From Planctomycetales bacterium (lineage in GTDB: Bacteria > Planctomycetota > Planctomycetia > Pirellulales > Pirellulaceae): a DNA stretch of 46,590 nucleotides. The notes under the pieces are model-generated. The model worked only from the letters and a program-made list of their open reading frames with translations. It was not told the DNA's origin and did no database searches. Of this stretch, positions 19,490-29,300 are shown one piece after another (positions within the stretch are counted from its first letter, which is position 1; the number at the start of each line of letters is the position of its first letter). The stretch spans positions 1 to 46,590 of the forward strand of contig JAGQPR010000008.1 in NCBI GenBank assembly GCA_020426625.1, read 5' to 3'. Position numbers and translations under genes: made by a program.

Positions 19490-19789
19490 CTCGACGCCTC
19501 GCTGAATTGTGGATCATCGGCTGCTGGAACGAACGGGGAAATGAAGAATCCGACCATTGGCGCTCAGCACTCCTGGGCCAGACTTTAACTATAAACACGA
19601 TTCTCGTGTTTTGCTTCGAGTATTCTACTGACCAGCGAGAGACCGATGCAAATTAACCTGACGCATCATGCGGTCGGTTGCAGATGATGACAGCTTCCGT
19701 TGCTTGGCGAAGGGAAAGCACGGTTGAAGACCATCGCATTGCTTGGTATTCGCGCAAACCTGCCGTTTGAACTTTGCAGCCTCACTGAA
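19490..19789. other. Intergenic region, nothing recognised
   Basis: Three hundred bases between two minus-strand genes. No gene, strong hairpin or repeat was seen; the promoter of the secreted Ig-like protein gene probably lies here. Confidence 0.4.
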
Positions 19790-20347
19790 TCATTGCGAGA
19801 GCACGCGCAGTCGGAAAGTCCACTGGGATGTGGATACGTTGGCATCGATCCGCGTTGGACGAATGGCTATTCGGTCGTCATGCATTTCCGCAATGGCACT
19901 GGGCTGAATTGCTTCCAAGCTCAATTGAGTGCCGCCGTCTAGCAAACAGGTGAGCAGCCCAGACGATTCTCGCTGCCACAGACTGTTCGTTCGATAGCAA
20001 CTGGAAAGACTTTCTGGAGCAGCGGGACTGCGGCAAGCTAGTTCGACAATCCAGCATCGCAAGTCCTCAATCAGCGTGAAACTTGCAGACCAATGACCAC
20101 GACCGGCCATTCCCAGGCCGAACAGGACTTCACGACCGTCGCCAAAGGACTGCTGATGAATTTGTTGCAGCGGTGGGCTGGCTGGCCACAATTCCGCACT
20201 GTCGGACTCGCAAGATTCAAGGACAACTTGAGAGCCAAAGCACCAAGAGTGTGAGTATCGATCGGTGGACCACTGAAACCGCAGCTCACCCAAGTCTCCT
20301 CCGTGCAGGCTGACGGGGTCGCCGCCACGGTTGGTTGGATTCGTCAT
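19790..20347 (-). CDS. Hypothetical protein downstream of prfB, 185 aa
   Basis: I do not recognise this protein. It has no signal peptide or membrane segment and is unusually rich in Ser, Cys and Trp. Regions such as ELRFQWSTDRYSHSWCF and GRGHWSASFTLIEDLRCWIVELACR alternate strand-like segments. It starts 22 bases after the prfB stop on the same strand, with AAGGA nine or so bases upstream of the ATG, so it is probably co-transcribed with prfB. Opposite-strand frames in the same place look random. Confidence 0.6.
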   Translation of the reverse strand: MTNPTNRGGDPVSLHGGDLGELRFQWSTDRYSHSWCFGSQVVLESCESDSAELWPASPPLQQIHQQSFGDGREVLFGLGMAGRGHWSASFTLIEDLRCWIVELACRSPAAPESLSSCYRTNSLWQRESSGLLTCLLDGGTQLSLEAIQPSAIAEMHDDRIAIRPTRIDANVSTSQWTFRLRVLSQ

Positions 20348-20369
20348 CAGTAGTCATCCTTAGAGCTGG

Positions 20370-21483
20370 TTAGTCGTCCGAGTTTTGTGCCATTCTCCAG
20401 ACAAGATATGCGTCCAAAAAGCCTTGAATATCTCCATCCATGACGCCTTGAAAGCTGCCTTGGTAGTGTTCGGTTCTGGCATCTTTGACTCGTTGATCGG
20501 GGTGCAGGAAATAGTTTCGAATCTGCGATCCGAATCCTTTCTGCCGAACTTTGTTTTGGTATTTGGCGTTTTGCTCCTCCTCGCGGCGTTCTTCCTCGAT
20601 TCTAGCCATTCGCGCTCGCAGCATTTTCCAAGCATTGGCCCGATTCTTGTGCTGGCTGCGTTCACTCTGGCACTGGGCGACGATGCCGGTTGGCAAGTGA
20701 GTTAGCCGGACCGCGCTGTCGGTTTTGTTGACGTGCTGGCCGCCAGCGCCACTGGCCCGATAGGTATCCTCGCGAACGTCTTTCTCGTCAATTTCGACTT
20801 CAACCGTGTCACTAATTTCAGGAGAAACGTCCACGGCGGCAAAACTGGTTTGGCGTTTGCCTTCGGCGTTGAAGGGACTGATTCGCACCAAGCGATGAAT
20901 GCCTTCCTCGCCTTTGAGATAGCCGTACGCCATCGGTCCGCGGATGGCGACGGTCGCTTGAGTGATGCCTGCCTCTTCGTTGTCCAGCCGCTCGATCAAC
21001 TCCGCCGAATAGTCGTTGCGTTCTGCCCAGGCAATATACATCGCAAGCAACATGGCGGCCCAATCGTTGGCATCCACTCCGCCATCTCGGGCATGAACGC
21101 TCAGAAGCGCTCCTGACGCATCGTGGGTGCCATTCAGCAGCGCCTTAAGCTCCAGCTCGTCAACTTGCTTCTCCAAGCGGGAGATTTCTTGCTCGATTTC
21201 TTCACGGGCAGAGGGATCTTCATCCAACAACTCGATCAGCCCCTGAAGATCGGCCGCTGCGTCGATGGATTCCTTCAGGGGAAGAGCAACCAGGCGGAGG
21301 GATTTGAGTTCCGCGACTGTAGTTTGCGCTTTTTCCTGATTGTTCCAAAACCCCTCGGCAGCCATTTGTTCTTCGATAGCTGCTATATCGGCCAGCTTCT
21401 TTTCGAAGTCAAAGACTGTCCCGGAGTTGGGTCAGTCGTTGACGAATCGCGTTTGCACGATCCGTCAATTCTCCGTCACTCAT
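20370..21483 (-). CDS. prfB: Peptide chain release factor 2, with programmed +1 frameshift
   Basis: RF2 ends translation at UGA and UAA. The gene starts at ATG 21483 (GAGGTG seven bases upstream) and runs 24 codons, MSDGELTDRANAIRQ...RDSL, to an in-frame TGA in CTT-TGA-C (21414-21408). A +1 shift there gives DFEKKLADIAAIEEQMAAEG and continues to 20370, for 370 residues (E. coli 365). The recognition motif SPF occurs in RISPFNAEGKR and the catalytic GGQ in ASGAGGQHVNKTDSAVRL. The shift makes RF2 control its own synthesis. A frame caller that ignores the shift reports only 331 residues from an internal ATG. Confidence 0.96.
21408..21414 (-). promoter_or_regulatory. prfB programmed frameshift site
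   Basis: The minus strand reads CTT-TGA-C at codons 24-25 of prfB, the universal RF2 autoregulatory slippery stop. A G-rich segment (CCGGGAC) lies just upstream, in the place of the internal Shine-Dalgarno that stimulates shifting in E. coli, although it is a weaker match than AGGGGG. Confidence 0.93.
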
Positions 21484-21646
21484 CCTAGGACACCTCGTGT
21501 GCATTAAAAGATAATCTGAGGAGCACTGGTGCTCCACGTCCGCCTAACCCCGCAGAAATTTACGCGGTTCGGACTGGGATTGTAACCGTCAACGGAGAAT
21601 GTTTGGAGGCCACCGCCGACAGGTTATCGTTGAACGCGAAAGAATT

Positions 21647-22141
21647 TCACTTTAGCCGCTTGATAATGTGCCAGCCAAAGCCACTTTTTTCGGGATGGAA
21701 GGGTGCTAGGCCGTACTCACCAACAGCGAGTTTAAAACCCACGTCGCCAAATGCTCCGACCATGCCATCACGAGGGAAGACACGATTTGTGGGAATGCGG
21801 CTAGACATGTCGGACTCAAATCCGAAATTTGCCATTTTGTAGATTCCCGGAGGCGAATCGTCAGTATGATCCCGCACGATTTGGTCAAAGTCTTCACCTG
21901 CCTTTGCTCGCTCAAACAGCTCGGTAGCCAGCTTCTCAGCTTCCTCCTGCGTGCGAGTCGCAGTATTCACATCGCTTCCGGCAAAGGCAATCAAGCAATG
22001 CTGGACTGTGATATAGCCAGGTTCACCGGAATCTGACACCAGCCCCTCTCGGTAAACGCCATTCTGAAGGCCCGAACAACCTGCCGCAAGAATGCAACAG
22101 GATGCCGCAATAAACCGCCAAGGCCTGGATTTCGTTGTCAT
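21647..22141 (-). CDS. Parvulin-type peptidyl-prolyl isomerase lipoprotein
   Basis: This 164-residue protein has a type II signal peptide with lipobox LAAGC (Cys22). The remainder is a PpiC/parvulin domain: YITVQHCLIAFAG replaces the usual ASHILI start, followed by the helix EEAEKLATELFERAKAGEDFDQIVRDHTDD and the ending GDVGFKLAVGEYGLAPFHPEKSGFGWHIIKRLK, with the conserved FGWHII. It should assist folding of exported proteins at a membrane. It lies 163 bases upstream of prfB on the same strand and is divergent from the TPR-barrel gene. Confidence 0.88.
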   Translation of the reverse strand: MTTKSRPWRFIAASCCILAAGCSGLQNGVYREGLVSDSGEPGYITVQHCLIAFAGSDVNTATRTQEEAEKLATELFERAKAGEDFDQIVRDHTDDSPPGIYKMANFGFESDMSSRIPTNRVFPRDGMVGAFGDVGFKLAVGEYGLAPFHPEKSGFGWHIIKRLK

Positions 22142-22283
22142 GCGGGAACTCTAAAAAAGGACAAATGAAAATTGCGATCGAAAATCGGGCAAGGCGCCTT
22201 TAGTCCAATTGTAACGAAGCTACTTGCAATTCCCTAGTGTCACAAATCGTAATTCCGATGCCACATCAGCCGCAACGCGCTAG

Positions 22284-22316
22284 CTAGCGTGCGGTTCCTC
22301 AAAAACCGCGTGCTAG
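22284..22316. other. Interrupted hairpin
   Basis: CTAGC-GT-GCGGTT pairs with AACCGC-GT-GCTAG around a 7-base loop, leaving a 2x2 internal mismatch. It lies between divergent promoters and has no T-run, so it is not an obvious terminator; a leader structure or protein-binding palindrome is possible. Confidence 0.35.
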
Positions 22317-22359
22317 GGTAGCAGTCCCCCTGGCCAGCTTCCTTCCCAAATTGTGAAGG

Positions 22360-22397
22360 TTCGCTAATTCAGCTGAAGTTCGCAAATTCGGCTGAAG
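22360..22397. repeat. Two tandem 19-bp repeats upstream of the TPR-barrel gene
   Basis: TTCGCTAATTCAGCTGAAG (22360-22378) is followed directly by TTCGCAAATTCGGCTGAAG (22379-22397), two differences in 19. They end about 160 bases before the start codon and are a plausible binding site for a regulator of polysaccharide genes; this is inference. Confidence 0.45.
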
Positions 22398-22558
22398 TTT
22401 GATGAATTCACCCCACTTTTTCAGGAAAGTTCCCCTAACCGTCAAAGTCAGCTCAATCGTAACTCCTCAGTAGGACGATGCCAGAACAATATGTATCCCG
22501 TTGTCTACCGGAAGCAACGGCGCATGTCGACCCTCGGCAACCAAAGGCTGAATTCTGA

Positions 22559-25500
22559 GTGGGATCGTTCAGCAATTTCCTGATATCTATCGTGGCTTGG
22601 TCACGACGACTACCCTTGGCGTTCGCGCTTGGAGGCGCTCTTACGTATTGCTTTCTCAGTTACGCAAGAAGCGGTCGTTCCACCAGCTCCCACAGGCGTT
22701 CTCAGAACACTCAACAAGCGACCAAGTCGCTGTTGGATGCTTCGCTTGGAAATTCACCGCAGCAGCACGAGTTCATGCATCCGCCAGCAGCTGGGACTGA
22801 TGAAATCCCTGCAGCTGCCGCTCTGACTGCAGAGCGACAGCAGTTTCTAGTGAAACTGGCAACCGAGGCTGCCTCAGTCAAGGACCTTACGGAACCGACG
22901 AGCGCGAGTCTCCTCTCGATCGAAGCGTTACCGACAGTTCCCGCAGTTCAATTCGTGGCAGCTGGCAACCAAGTTGGTGTCGCGGTGCATTCAAACTCAA
23001 CTCATGCCAATCCGGTTGTCATGGCTGCCGGGCAGCGCGAGGGTATTGAAAAACCGGTGAGCCGACTCTACCCAGCTGGTCCTGAGCCGGTCGAGGCAAT
23101 ACCGGCCAACGACCGATCAACCATTGGACCTGCAGACGAATTGATGTTGCCGGTCCCGCAGGCTGAGCTGCAAGATGAATCGGTTGCTGGAGACGTTAGG
23201 CAAGGTATTTTGCTGCGTGCGGCTCGAAATGCGGTTGGACTGAATGATATCCCATTAGCGATCACGCGATTTCAAGCCTTGCTTTCTGAGTATCCGGGGC
23301 TGATCACTGCCAGGAGTGAATTGGCGGGTTTGTTAGTCTCGGTTGGAAAGCTGAGTGAAGCGGAGGAGCAACTCAAGATTCTCTTGACTTCAATGCCAGA
23401 CGACGTCGATTTGAACGCCCGTTATGCAGACATACTGATTCAGCAAGGAAAACATCTTTCAGCGGAATCCTCGCTGCGAAGGATTATCGAAAGCGGGGAT
23501 GCTAGTTTCCATGCAATTGTCACTTTCGCGCGTGTGCTGGCATGGCAAAACAAGAAACGTGAAGCTGCTGCTTTTTACGAAGAAAAATTGAGTGACGTGG
23601 GGATGCTGCCACCGGAAGATGAGGCGTTGCTGGCTCGTCTGTTGCTCGAGATTGACCGGCCAGCCGACGCGCTGCAAGTCTTAATGCGGCTGCGAGAGCA
23701 ACAGCCCGGCGATCCTCAAATTACTGCCGATTTGGTACTGGCGTATGCGAGGATTGGCGACGAGGGATTGGCGACAGAAAACGTGAGCCAACTTGAGCGG
23801 TTGGGTGGCCTGAAGCAGACTGAGCGGAAGACGCTGGCAGACACACTGTTCCGCGAGGGACATCAACGGTTGGCCATGAACGTCTACCAGCAGATGGTGT
23901 CTATTGACCCCAACGACTTACAAGCTTGGGCACATTTGGTGCGGTCACAAGTAGCGTTATTGGATTTCCCCGCTGCGAAAGCAACACTGGATGCACTGGG
24001 GACTAACGCTACCAACCGATTGATCCGGTTGGAGGCAGCGAGCTACAAAACAGCAGTTGGCGAGCACTCGGGCGCGTACGCCATCTACCAAGCGCTGCTG
24101 GCCGAAGAAGACGCGAATGACCACACGCGAGATGTCGATGCGATCAAAGGCTTGGGAACACTCTACTACGCCATGTCCGATTTTCATGGCGCTGAGGCGT
24201 ACTTTCGTCAGGGCGTGACGCTAGCGCCGAAAGACAGCCAACTCAAACAGCTACTAGCCGAAGCACTGCTTAAACAGCACAAGGTGGAAGAAGCGGTTGC
24301 CGTAGTCGAATCTGTAGTGTCCGCCGAGGTGCAGGACTCGCGCCGCCAATCTTCCACAAACGCCGTGGCGGTAGCTGACATCCTGTTGCGTGGCCATGAG
24401 TATCAGGCGGTGGAGTTGATTTGTCGCAATGGTCTTGCGGAAGCTACCAATGCGCGGACCGTTGCCGATCTACGTACTATGCTCGGTCTGGCGCAGCTGA
24501 AAATGGGGCGAGTTGGAGAAGCCTTCGACACGCTTAGCATCACCATGGGGCAACCGGGCGGAGATAGTGCTAAATTGCGTTATGGTCTATACCGTTGCTA
24601 CCAGCGACTAGGACAGAACGCCAATGCCGAACGGATCCTGGCAAACGAGCTACGAATGTTCGGTCCCGCAACGCGTGAAAGGATCGAAGTTGCTCAACTG
24701 GCGATGGAAGATTGCGACGGGGTATTGGCAGAACGCGTGCTAACGCAAGCACAGATGTTTGATTCCGCCAATCCCTTGGTAGGCGTCTTGTTGGCTGAAG
24801 CGCGGGCCATGGTTTGCCGTCGCAGTGGGGGCTGTACCGATCGCGCTACCTACCTGCAAACACTACAGCGATTCCCAGAGAACACTCGAGCGCAGCTGGG
24901 ACTTGCGCGATCGTGGGCCCGTACGAGCCACAGTGCAGAGAGCTCGCAGCAGTATCAGCAGATTTTGGCTGTCCTACCCAATTATGCATTGGTGCGGTTG
25001 GAACACGCCAGATTGCAGTATGCTTGGAAGGGTGTCGATGCTGCCAACCATGCCTATGAAGAAGCCGCCGGTTTGCATCACCCCGAGGACTTTTTGCCTT
25101 CCAATCAATTCGCCTTCTCCGACCTGTCGAGTTTGCAAGCCGAATACGATCAGGCCTCGCAGCAATTGCAGATCATTGAAGCCGAGAGGTCCGGAAAGTA
25201 TTGGAAGGACTGGAAGCCAACCAAGGCATTTCGCCAGTTTGAGCTATTGTCGAATTTGGATCCGCTCAATCAAGAATCCGTTTTCGATCTAGCACAGGTG
25301 GCCACTGCGCTCCGTCAAACACAGTCTGCAATTGCCTTCTACAAACAATTGCTGCAAATGGATCCTTGCCACGCGGAAGCGCTCATCGCCTTGCGACGAT
25401 CACAGTTGGAGTTGCGACCTCAACTGCAAAGTCTGTTTAACTTCGAGCACCGCACGGGCCGTGAGGGCCTGACCAATATAACCACGGCCAGGCTAGAATC

Positions 25501-26326
25501 ATTGGCTGTCATGCCTCGCGGAAACATCGACGACTATTTGGCAGCCGGATATGCCCATCGGTTTCTGAGGCCACATCGAGGTGCGGATGCCGACGGCAAT
25601 GTGGCTATTCTGGCAGGCAGCTACCGGCCCATCGACAGTTTCAAGCTCTTCGGCAGGTTGGAGCTGGAATCGTACGACGCTGGATTTGACACGCGACCGA
25701 CCTTTAGAACCGGTATGCAATGGCGGTCACCGTCAGACACACTGTTTGGCTTCAGCGGTTTCCTGGACAATGTCGCCGAGAATGGTGAATCCATCCGTCG
25801 TGATATCTATCGCGGTGGGTTTGATTTCGACATGTCAACTTATCTTACCTGGCGTTGGCAGGTCGGCAGCCGCTACCGTTATGCAAGTTACTCAGACCGC
25901 AACTCGCTGCACGAAGCGGTTTTTACCAGCGACTATATCATTCGCCCAGGGCGCCATCAGCTGAGGGCCAAGGTGGATGCGAACGTCATTTCCTATGACA
26001 ATCAGACACGTTTCTCAGGTGCATCCGACTTATTCGGAACGACGCACCCCTATTTTAGCCCCAGTGGATTTGTCTTTGTCACTGCAGGCATGGAAGCTCG
26101 CACGTGGCGCAGCCGCCACAATTTCCGCGGTTCGGACGAACATTGGTACTCGGCATACGCGGGTGCGCGGGTCGACTCAGATAGCATTGGCTATGCCCTG
26201 TTGCAGCTGCGCGGACACAAGGACTACTGTGGTTGGTTGAGTGCTCAAGCCGAAACGACAGCGGTATTCTCAGCTGTTTACGAATCGGTGGGTGTTTCTG
26301 CATTCTTGACGATGCGCTTGCCTTAG
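22559..26326 (+). CDS. TPR/outer-membrane barrel protein for polysaccharide export (BcsC/PgaA-like)
   Basis: This 1255-residue protein has an N-terminal hydrophobic helix (about 15-36), a Ser/Ala/Pro-rich linker to about 210, a long series of tetratricopeptide repeats (about 215-960, e.g. AITRFQALLSEYPGLITARSELA and AYFRQGVTLAPKDSQLK) and a C-terminal region of amphipathic strands rich in Tyr, Arg and Gly (about 985-1255) that looks like an outer-membrane beta-barrel. This order matches BcsC and PgaA, in which the TPRs bind the glycan and synthase components and the barrel forms the export pore. It ends 52 bases from the convergent synthase gene. The start is GTG with a weak ribosome site. 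Barrel assignment is by pattern only. Confidence 0.78.
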   Translation: MGSFSNFLISIVAWSRRLPLAFALGGALTYCFLSYARSGRSTSSHRRSQNTQQATKSLLDASLGNSPQQHEFMHPPAAGTDEIPAAAALTAERQQFLVKLATEAASVKDLTEPTSASLLSIEALPTVPAVQFVAAGNQVGVAVHSNSTHANPVVMAAGQREGIEKPVSRLYPAGPEPVEAIPANDRSTIGPADELMLPVPQAELQDESVAGDVRQGILLRAARNAVGLNDIPLAITRFQALLSEYPGLITARSELAGLLVSVGKLSEAEEQLKILLTSMPDDVDLNARYADILIQQGKHLSAESSLRRIIESGDASFHAIVTFARVLAWQNKKREAAAFYEEKLSDVGMLPPEDEALLARLLLEIDRPADALQVLMRLREQQPGDPQITADLVLAYARIGDEGLATENVSQLERLGGLKQTERKTLADTLFREGHQRLAMNVYQQMVSIDPNDLQAWAHLVRSQVALLDFPAAKATLDALGTNATNRLIRLEAASYKTAVGEHSGAYAIYQALLAEEDANDHTRDVDAIKGLGTLYYAMSDFHGAEAYFRQGVTLAPKDSQLKQLLAEALLKQHKVEEAVAVVESVVSAEVQDSRRQSSTNAVAVADILLRGHEYQAVELICRNGLAEATNARTVADLRTMLGLAQLKMGRVGEAFDTLSITMGQPGGDSAKLRYGLYRCYQRLGQNANAERILANELRMFGPATRERIEVAQLAMEDCDGVLAERVLTQAQMFDSANPLVGVLLAEARAMVCRRSGGCTDRATYLQTLQRFPENTRAQLGLARSWARTSHSAESSQQYQQILAVLPNYALVRLEHARLQYAWKGVDAANHAYEEAAGLHHPEDFLPSNQFAFSDLSSLQAEYDQASQQLQIIEAERSGKYWKDWKPTKAFRQFELLSNLDPLNQESVFDLAQVATALRQTQSAIAFYKQLLQMDPCHAEALIALRRSQLELRPQLQSLFNFEHRTGREGLTNITTARLESLAVMPRGNIDDYLAAGYAHRFLRPHRGADADGNVAILAGSYRPIDSFKLFGRLELESYDAGFDTRPTFRTGMQWRSPSDTLFGFSGFLDNVAENGESIRRDIYRGGFDFDMSTYLTWRWQVGSRYRYASYSDRNSLHEAVFTSDYIIRPGRHQLRAKVDANVISYDNQTRFSGASDLFGTTHPYFSPSGFVFVTAGMEARTWRSRHNFRGSDEHWYSAYAGARVDSDSIGYALLQLRGHKDYCGWLSAQAETTAVFSAVYESVGVSAFLTMRLP

Positions 26327-26378
26327 ATTCCGGCAAGTACGGGGATACCGCTACGGCCTGCCAATCTCGGGCTGACCG

Positions 26379-29300
26379 CTACCAAGTCGGTTCGCTGACA
26401 GGTGGAGTTGAGACAAGCCGTCCGGATGGCAAATTTTCATTGCCTGAAGTCAATGCCAACAAAGTTTGCAAATGCGCTTCCGCTTCGACGTGTTTTCCGC
26501 GCGAGTTTAGGACGTCCACCAACTGCAAACGCACATCGACTCGAGTCGGCTCAAGCTCTAGGATTTGCTCCAGCAACGGCCGCAGTTGATCGAACAATTG
26601 GTGCTTACTGAGGGCTGATGCAAACAAATCGATATTGGCTTGAACCTCATCGGGAAAAGCGGCTACTCGCGAACGCAAAAGGCCTTTTTGTTTTTCCGTG
26701 ATAGAGTCGGCAATCAGGCATGCTTCGACGAAAGCTTGGGCATAGTCTTTTCGGGCGGGCTGCTCTAGCGTCAGTTTCTCGAACATGACTAGAGCCTCTA
26801 ACGAATCTTTATTCCACAGGCTAGCAAACGCAAGTTTCTCGCGTGCTTCATGCGAATCAGCTTTTTGGAGAATGGATTTCAAGACCATGACTGCCATCGA
26901 AAAATCGCCGTTCCATATTGCATTGTCTGCCAATAATAATTGGGCCTGTCGATTGTCGGGCTGCCGAGCCAAGATATGGTTGTATTGCTCGATGGCTTGT
27001 GAGAACTGTTTCTTACTCGAGTAGATAGCACCCATCAGAAAGAAGTCGGCATCCACAATCGTGGCTTGACCGAGGATCAAAGTGATAGCTTCGGACGGTT
27101 TGCCGGTTGACGCCAGCAGTCCGGCGTACTCTCGTAGGAGATCAGGAGTGGACGATAAGAATTGCTCGTCGATTTCTGCAAACAGTTGGACCGCTTTCGC
27201 GGTGTTTCCGCGATTCACCGCGTTTCGGGCAGCAGACATCAGCAACTCTTGTTGGCTTTCCTTGTCTTCTGGCAAGCGTTCCCGTTCGAGCAATAGGTTG
27301 TATATGCGGCCTGCCTCGTCGAAACGATTGACGCTGTCCAATGACTGTGCCCGACAGAGACTGGCTGAGAACGATTCGACGTCTCGCTCTAATAGCACCT
27401 CGTTCAGCTTGCGGGCGCGTTCGGTATCGCCCAGCTTCTGGAAAACCTCGCGCAGTTTGACAATTCGGTTCTCATCCGCGTTGGGATCGCTGATTACGTT
27501 TTCCAATAGACCATCCAAACGCTTGGAGACATCGGATGAGACTTCGGTACGCCCTGATACTTGTGCCAACAACCACTCGTCCTTGTAGAATCCGAGAACG
27601 GTGCAAACGGCGACAACTGCGGCTGCTGCAGACGTCGTACCTGCAAGCATGGCTGGACGAAATTTCGGTAGAGATTTTTCACGCGGACGAAGTGTTACAA
27701 CATTGGTCAAGAGCTCGTCGTCGGCACCGCCGCACAAGGAGAGTAGTAGGCTGCGAGATTCGCCGTGAAAGCGGTCAAATTTCAATTGTACATATTCGAG
27801 CGCGGTAGCTCCCAAAATAACTTGTTTGGACGACAGCACTCGGGCTTCACCGACGATTTCGCCCAGCGGGGTGGCGATGGAGATATCGACATTGGAATCG
27901 TTTTCTATTCGCGATTCCAGCAGTATCACGCATCCACTTTGAGACAACCCCTCAGTGACCGTGAAGAATGGCGCTACTTGATATCCAGGAAGCGAAACGT
28001 TGATTGGCAAGCAAATCTTGTGTTCAGCCAAACGACTAGAATTCAGCAAGGTCGCGATCGAGTCATCTTTGCCCTTGCGCTTGTTTGCTTCGAACTTGTC
28101 GTACATGCGAGCCGTGGCGTAATCCGAGCAAATCCGCCAGATCGTGCCTAAAGATTCTTCGGATGGATCAATGAACTGCGCGCCGATGCGCCAGCTGTTG
28201 GCGTTGCCATCCCGCCTGGACTTTGAATTCAACGTCATCTTCTTGTGTCGCACGAAAGCGCGACAGGTAGCCGTCAATCCAATCGTTGATAGCGTGATCT
28301 CGATTTCATCGGTGGAGCCAATATCGTCGAAGCTGTGGAACCCCATACCGATCTCGTTCAAATCGCAACTGACGCCTCGGCCCGTTTGTAAAACGCCTTT
28401 TTCATCAACAAACGAAAAGTGAACGTTAATTGCCACTGGGTGGCGCCAAGCATGAATGACGTCTTCCTTGTTGCGGAGAGCCCGTCGAATGACTTCCCAA
28501 GCAAACCAACACTGAGTCAACAGTAGACCAGAGCCCACCAACAGACCATTTAGATCCGAGCTCAATCCAATAGCATAGCGGGTACCCGCCCAGGCAATCG
28601 CCAAAGCGCTGCCCCCGATGTACAAACATTGAGGCATGATGTACTGACGAATACTGTCCGATTGTCGACCTCGCTTGCTGGTGACAACAAACGTCGATTT
28701 CTTGCGTTTGAACAGTGCGCGGTAGGTACTCTTGATTTGGGTCCAGAAACCCGCCATGTGCGTGATTTCCGTGCCGATCAAGTGCCCATGCCCATTGGAG
28801 GTAACGGTAACCGCCGTCCAAATCGTCAGCATGTAAAGTATGGTGATTGTGGTCAGCGTAATGCTAAACTCGGCGACCGGAGCGACCCCGGTGAACAACA
28901 TCAGCATTGGAGCAATGTAAAGTTGCAGTTTCTGTACGCCGGTCGTCCAGCTGAGCATCGAGCCCAAATAGCCAATCCGCTGCCCAAAAGTTAGACCTTT
29001 CATTGTCAGCGGATTGTCAAAAGCAAATACGCCTAAATTGCCTTCGCCCCAACGTAGTCGTTGGGTGTTGAAAGTGGTAACGTCTGTGGCAGCCTGCCCA
29101 CTGACCAGGCGTTCGTTGACAAACAGTGAATTCCAACCTCTGGCATGCATCCGCAATCCGGTGTGCATGTCTTCGGTAATGGTTTCTGTGGCGACCAGAC
29201 CGACATCTTCCAGCGCCTGGCGTCGGAACATCGCCGCGCTACCACAGAACGACACTGCATTCCAATAGTTTTTTCCCGGTTGAATGACGTTGTAAAACAG

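Larger units (their letters stand above)
22142..22558. other. Control region between parvulin and TPR-barrel genes
   Basis: A 417-base gap between divergent genes that holds a hairpin (22284-22316) and a tandem repeat (22360-22397), listed separately. No gene is supportable. The start of the plus-strand gene at GTG 22559 has only a weak AAGG upstream. Confidence 0.5.
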
